Position numbers and translations under genes: made by a program. 64,000 bases of DNA. It comes from Enoplosus armatus. Its lineage: Eukaryota; Chordata; Actinopteri; Centrarchiformes; Enoplosidae. Shown one piece after another: positions 58,533 to 64,000 of the stretch. Every line of letters starts with the position of its first letter. The first letter of the stretch is position 1. The notes under the pieces are model-generated. The model was not told where the DNA came from. It made no database searches and saw only the letters and a list, made by a program, of their open reading frames with translations. Location of the stretch: assembly GCF_043641665.1 (NCBI RefSeq), contig NC_092195.1:16583774-16647773 (forward strand), given 5' to 3'.

Positions 58533-60640
58533 AATACAGTGTGTGTATCCTGAAAGCCAAACAAACATTTGAGAGCCATTTTCTTTCCTATAAAATATTT
58601 GCAAAGTTGTTTTTTATGTTTTGTTTTTTTCTTTAAACCTCAATTGTTTACATCCATGTTTATATCAACCTGTATTATTCTTCCTTGCCTTGTGTACTGC
58701 TATGGATGAACTTTAAGCAAATACAACTACTCTAAGTTTAGAGAAAAATCATGGTCATGGTTAAAGCCCCTGGATATTTTGTTTCAAATCTCAGTATTTT
58801 GATAAAACTGAATAGTCTAATACTCTTCAGGGTACCTTTAAGTCTAAAGTCAAAAACATGTGAATGAGAAAGCATTTAGCTCTTGTATGAGATGATAAAA
58901 AAATTACAAGTTCTTCTGTGTGCTACTTAACATCGACGTCCCTTCAGGCTAGCGAAATGAAGCTAATCAGATCGCTTACAAGTTGTTGTCAATCAGTCAC
59001 TGCATTGCAACAAGCGTGACACAACACTCCTCGCGTCCTTTGAGCTTTTGCTCTTTCTGTTAATGATGCCGACAGCTGTGTTCTTTGTGCTTGAGCAGAA
59101 GTGTGTGTCAAAAGCCTCCCAGACTGTGGCCTCAGCTAGACTGCAACTTCAGCATGTTTAAAAAGCAACAAAGCACTCCTCTCCCTTCTCTTTAAATATT
59201 TATATATATATATACACACCTACAAAGAAGAAAAGGGGAGTATAACACAGAGAACTACATCCTATTAGAGTTCAGAATAAAACCAGTGTCAGCTCTTACC
59301 ACTGTAATCCTCGAGCTCTTCATTTCTTTACCAGCACTTACTATTTTTTTATTTTTTCTAGATGCACATAGGCCCAAAAAGTCACGGCATGTTTCTTCAG
59401 GATCAGCTCCTGTGATAAAGCATTTCTTCCACAATGATCTGGATTTGAAAATGTGTTGTTTCAGCACCAAGCCAGTCACAAATGTATCTCAGGTCACCCC
59501 AAACTGTGTTTGTTTTCAGTCGCTGTTTGTTTGCTTTGTGTTGCTGCAGTGTGGTCAGTACTGTAATGAAATGATGAAATATTTCATAATATTCTTTTTT
59601 CTTTGTTGCTTTCACTACTGGTGCTGAATTAAGGCTGTCCCCAAAACAGCATTTTCAGAGATGACTCTCTGTTAATTTGTCATGTGCTTGTGCTTCATTG
59701 GACACAGTCCTGCTCATAGTTCAGTTATAAACCCCAAGCGCACCACGAGGCATCTCTCCTGCCGGGCTTCTGACACCGCTGTCAGCCGAACATGACAGCG
59801 GAGAAGGTTGTACCAGCGTCTGGTTCAAAAGTAGTTTAGCCGACTTCATTGACAGCCAGCACCGGGGCGTCCCACAGACACGAGTCGTGCTGCCCTGCCT
59901 TGCGCTGCCCTTCATTTCCATTACCCTTCTCTGCTTCCATCACAGGTTATTTTGAGACAAGACTCTGTTTGTGAGGAGTACAGCCTGCCGTGCTGTTGCT
60001 CCTGCATTGCTCTGTGTACAATGACGCAGCTAGAGAAAAAACATGCAGCGATTCGACCAACAAAATGAGAGTCTAGAGAACAGATGACTCGAATCATTGG
60101 CAGCCCTTTGCTAAATAGTCTTTTTTCTTCTTCCGTTCATTCCTGTCACAAAACATACCATAACATTTTCATTGTTCACATCACTGTTCATTCGTTTTCA
60201 AATGAGTGTGGATGAGATCCTCTCTCATCATTTACTTTCTGTAACCCCAGGCGTCATATAACACATACAGCTGAACCTAATGTAAGCACATTTGCTCACA
60301 TGAGACAGGGAGACATTTAAATAAGTACGTTAATGTTAAATACAGTATCACCTTTCAAATCCTTAACCTGCAACGTGCTTCACAAAAACCAATAAATCCT
60401 CCAACCTAAACGAGGTCATCGTCACTGCCTTCCAAAATGACGCATGAGGTTTTGTAATCCTGCACCCCTCTCAGCAGGACGCCTTCCAAAAGCGTCACAT
60501 ATGAGGGCTGACTTTGTAACAACGCTGTCACTGTTGCATCCATCCTAATAAGATTAATATTTGAAGAGTAACTTAACACCAGGCAGAGAAGCAGTGTGAT
60601 TAAAAGTTTAAACCCTGTGTTTAAATAATGTGAAAACAAT
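58533..60640. other. Stretch with no recognisable gene
   Basis: T-rich and AT-rich. A TA run (TATATATATATAC) is near 59203-59215. Frames at 59286-59627 (113 codons, plus, Phe/Cys/Leu-rich) and 59721-59921 (66 codons, minus) are unrecognised. Confidence 0.4.
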
Positions 60641-61081
60641 GTGACGATGTGAAAGGAGTCGCTTGTAGTGATGAACCTATAAAGAATTATTACGCGACTG
60701 CAGTTTTATGAGTTTCAGCTCATTGTTTAGCTGACCGGCCCACAACTTTACTGTTGGTTCACTCTCACCACTCTCACAGCATCGTTTTCAGCTGAAGCTG
60801 GCAGCTGTTTTCAGTGAAAAAGCTCCAAAAACCCACTGTAAGCTACCTGCTCGGCACCAAACGGCAGACAGACACAGTTAGCAACTAGCTGGTGAACATA
60901 ATTTAGCATTTAGCAGCTAAAGAGTAAATAATAAATATAATAATAAATAGATATTTCCCTCAGGAGTTGATGTTCACTGTTTGCTAACAATCAACTTAAA
61001 AGGTGATAATATATCAATACTGTGCTCACAACTTGTTTCCACCGCCCCAAGTGGCCAAAATAATCAATTATTGCAGGTTTA
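60641..61081 (+). repeat. Interspersed repeat family C, long copy
   Basis: Landmarks are ATGTGAAAGGAGTCGC, GTGATGAACCTATAAAG, CCCACAACTTTACTGTTGGT, CCACTGTAAGCTACCTGCTC, GGCACCAAACGGCAGACAGA and GAACATAATTTAGCATTTAG. This series matches a perch-like fish repeat that I know from memory. The copy at 30531 keeps only the first 110 bp. Confidence 0.7.
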
Positions 61082-64000
61082 AATCACTGGAGGTCAGCAA
61101 AGACAAGACTTTCAGGGGGGGTGTTATAAATATTTGACCGCAAGATCTTTACCTGCACCTCGCAAAAGTATGTTTTCTGGTAAGGCCAGTTTCACACACT
61201 TAACACGACACTTAACAGAGATGAAGGCCACTGACAGACCGTGAAGGAGGTGATGCGAGAGACAGACAAGGGTGAAGAGAAAAACAGGTGGTCAAGGAGA
61301 GAACTCAGTGATACTGACGTCTCCACTCTTACAAACATAACAGTGACTGCTCCAGAGACTCCTCTCTCTCTCTCTCTCTTTCTCTTTCTAACTCTCTCCA
61401 CCTGCCCTTTCTCTTCCTCCCTCCGTTGCTCCGTCTGCCAAAAAATAGTAGGGAATATGGGACCAGAAGAGATAAACAACCCAAAAAAACATGCACATGC
61501 ATACAAACACACTGTGTTTCTCATGCGGCACACACACACACACGTACACACACACAAGTATTGAAGCCAATCGGATAACATTCACACTGCAGAATGTCAT
61601 CATGCATGCAGCCAAACCCATTTCTCAGAGACATAACATGGTTGACAGAATCTCTCTTTCAATTCAATGTGTGTTTTTATTTTGACATGTAAATTAATTT
61701 GTGTTTCAGAAGGAAAATAGTTGATACAGGAAAAAAAGGTGATAATGACACAAACTGGTTATATGAATTATGAACATAATAATAATAATATACTGAATGT
61801 TGTAAATCTTCTTGTGTTTATACCCATGTATCATGCACACAAACATGAATACACATACAAAGAAAGACCTCTTACAGAAGGCCCACTAGATAAAGGCAAA
61901 CATAAAACATATTCAGTGAGCAGAATGCCCTGTGTGCAGGTAGACACACCCTATCACAAACACACACATGGATACAGTACAGACAAACACACACACACTC
62001 GCGCAGGCAGGCCAGCAGGAACAGGAGCCCACCGTAATGTGATTTTGTCTCGATTAAAATGGTGGGAATTGGATCTGAGGTAAAAGGCCATGTCAAGAGA
62101 GAACAAATGGGAGCGGCGGCACACGGAGGAAGATGAACGACTGTCTGGGAGATGGAGAGATGAGATGGAGGGGAGGAGGTGATGGAAAGAGAGAGAAAGG
62201 CGGAGAAAGAGTGGGGTGCTATGGGTCTATATTAATCCATTATGGAGAGGGCTCCTTCCCCTCCTCTCCTCCACACATGATGATAGCACTGACCTCCTCA
62301 GGGGAGGGGGAGCCATGAGCTGAGAGTAGCTGTACATACATCCTTCTCCTCCTCCTCCTCCTCCTCCTCCTTGTCTTCCTCTTCCTTTCCTTTTCCCTCT
62401 CCTTTTTCATCTGCTCTCACCTGATTCCACCTTTGCTGCTCCACCTATATGCTTTTTCCATTTACTTCCATTATTTGTGTGTTCCTCCTTATGCTCCAGA
62501 TGTTCTTCACTATTCGGTACTGTTCCTCTTCCATGTGCCTTCATTTTCCGTTTCCATTATAAGTTTCCAGAGCTCTATGGCCAGCTCTTACAAAGTAGTG
62601 TGGTGAGATGGAGGTATTTTGGAAGGAAAAGAGGTTGTTTTTTTTCTCCTTGGACAATGTTCGGGAGCTGATAGTTGGAGCACTTCCAAAGCTTGGATGA
62701 CCATGAAAGTCTTCCAGTTAAATCATGAGACAAATAAAGGTGAGAAACTATGTTAAAAAAGATCAAGTCTTCAATGAAAAGTATGAGATACATGCTAAAA
62801 AAATCTAAAGGGGCGGGGTGTCAACTACAACTCCTGTGGAGCAATGTTGTATGAATCAAAATCTGTTTCTCCATACTGTAGTGTGGTGACTGAAGCTGAG
62901 GGTATCGTAGTGTTTAGAGCCATCTGCTCTACCAAACTGAAGGAAAAAAAACGTAATAACAAAGTTGAAGTAATCATTCAAAACTGATGGCTAAATCACT
63001 GCATTATCCTGGGGACTCCCATGTCTCTGAAGAACATTGAAATGCTGAAAAATCGGCTTGAAATGAATATTGATTTTCATCATGCTCCTTTCCTGGCTTC
63101 TCCTGGTCACCCAGTTTCTCCTCCATTTACCTTCAGTTTCCCTCTTCTTCCTCCTTTAGCTCTTCATGGTCTGGATTTCCCTGTTACTCTTCATCTTTCA
63201 ACCCCCTGCTTTTAATTCCATCTTCCTCCTCCTGCTTCTGCTTTAACTGGATTGCAAAGACTAAAACCAGCCAGAGTTTTCTTCTTAAGTAGCTTCTTTC
63301 CCCTCTTCCCACACACACAAACAGATTTGACCTGACTGTCATTTATCTCATTATATCAAGTCCCTTCAGACAAGGAGATAAACATGGCCAGCTTGTAGAA
63401 TCCATGTATTCTGTAATAAACCTTTTTGACGGAGAGTATCTCTACACGCCCAGACTGAACATGGAGATACTGATAACAACATATATCTCATGTATGTGCA
63501 ACATTTACACAATGTACGCCGACCCAGAGTCTATATGACAGTAAACACATGTACTGTCAGGAAAAATATAGTCAGTACATGCACTGCTGACACGCGTATA
63601 ATATATTTAGTCCATGTGGGACTGCAATATTTCACACAGTGAACAGTGTGTATTAGATCCATCATGAGCGTGGATAATACCATCTCTCTGTTTGCAGAAA
63701 ATCCATGCAAAAAGTTTGCCGAGATGATTACTGAATTGAAAGGAGGGACTAGTTTTTTTGGTACAGAAAAAATGACCGCGATCATTTTACTTTTTCATTG
63801 AAATTATTGCTGCCATGATAACTTTTCAGAGTTGTAAAATCCTCCTGCAAATACGTATGAAGTGTTTGGGTGTCTGAAAAGCCTTCAAACTGGTCTTCCT
63901 GGTCCATACTTCATCTTCATACTGGTACATTACCAACGAACACGGCCTTCAAGTGAAGCCAACTTTGCTGTTTGGACAAAATCCAATGATAAAGATCAGT
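61082..64000. other. Terminal stretch with simple repeats and no recognisable gene
   Basis: A (CT)n tract lies at about 61361-61380, CA-rich DNA at 61490-61560 and 61940-62010, an AAT patch near 61775-61790, GA-rich DNA at 62130-62215 and a (CTC)n tract at 62345-62370. CT-rich DNA continues to about 62480 and again at 63080-63240. No exon was identified up to the window end. Confidence 0.45.
62345..62370. repeat. (CTC)n microsatellite
   Basis: About 26 bp of CTC triplets. Confidence 0.93.

Noticed and set aside
59286..59627. 113-codon hydrophobic frame
   Set aside because: Phe/Cys/Leu-rich because of T-rich DNA, with no convincing signal peptide or domain.

Overview
The window looks like non-coding nuclear DNA from a bony fish, most likely a percomorph (perch-like) teleost. 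The reasons are the AT-rich base composition, very dense CA/GT, GA/CT and GGA microsatellites, and several interspersed repeats that I recognise from memory as common in perch-like fish genomes. These include foldback and hAT-like MITEs, a MITE whose end begins CACTCAATGGCCAC, L2/Rex1-type LINE fragments and tRNA-derived SINE fragments. No database could be searched, so the family names are recognition calls.

I found no protein-coding gene I can defend. The open frames of 100 to 130 codons occur at about the number expected by chance in 64 kb at this composition, and many are translations of CA, GA or CT repeats. There is no rRNA, no intact tRNA, no CRISPR array and no prokaryotic gene structure. 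The best reading is a large intron or an intergenic stretch (gene desert). Four weak candidate exons with good-looking splice signals are recorded: 28142-28212 (+), 41307-41405 (+), 46012-46051 (+) and about 47631-47719 (-). A 29-nt microexon-like segment lies at 14600-14628. None was recognised as part of a known protein.

Layout. 1-5 kb: a 61-bp direct repeat 1,658 bp apart, CT-rich tracts and a palindromic MITE of about 600 bp. 5-9 kb: a GTGAGGACATT repeat, a hAT-like MITE next to a SINE fragment, and a long GT array. 9-17 kb: CT-rich DNA, a 16-G run, and the two longest CA arrays (13.8 and 15.2 kb). 17-31 kb: a chain of decayed MITE and SINE relics with a possible conserved regulatory island at 24.65-24.88 kb. 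31-42 kb: mostly unique AT-rich DNA with a LINE 3' tail (36.3 kb), a GA array (35.6 kb) and a CA plus CT tract (40.9-41.3 kb). 42-48 kb: an L2/Rex1-like LINE coding relic, a further LINE 3' end, a hAT-like MITE and two of the exon candidates. 48-64 kb: island-like sequences at 49.5-50.4 kb, more MITE relics, a nested insertion at 56.3-56.7 kb, a small hairpin at 58.5 kb and a long repeat copy at 60.6-61.1 kb.

Nothing here supports a set of genes working together. The interest lies in mobile-element structure, in unstable simple repeats, and in a few islands that might be conserved regulatory DNA or small alternative exons.
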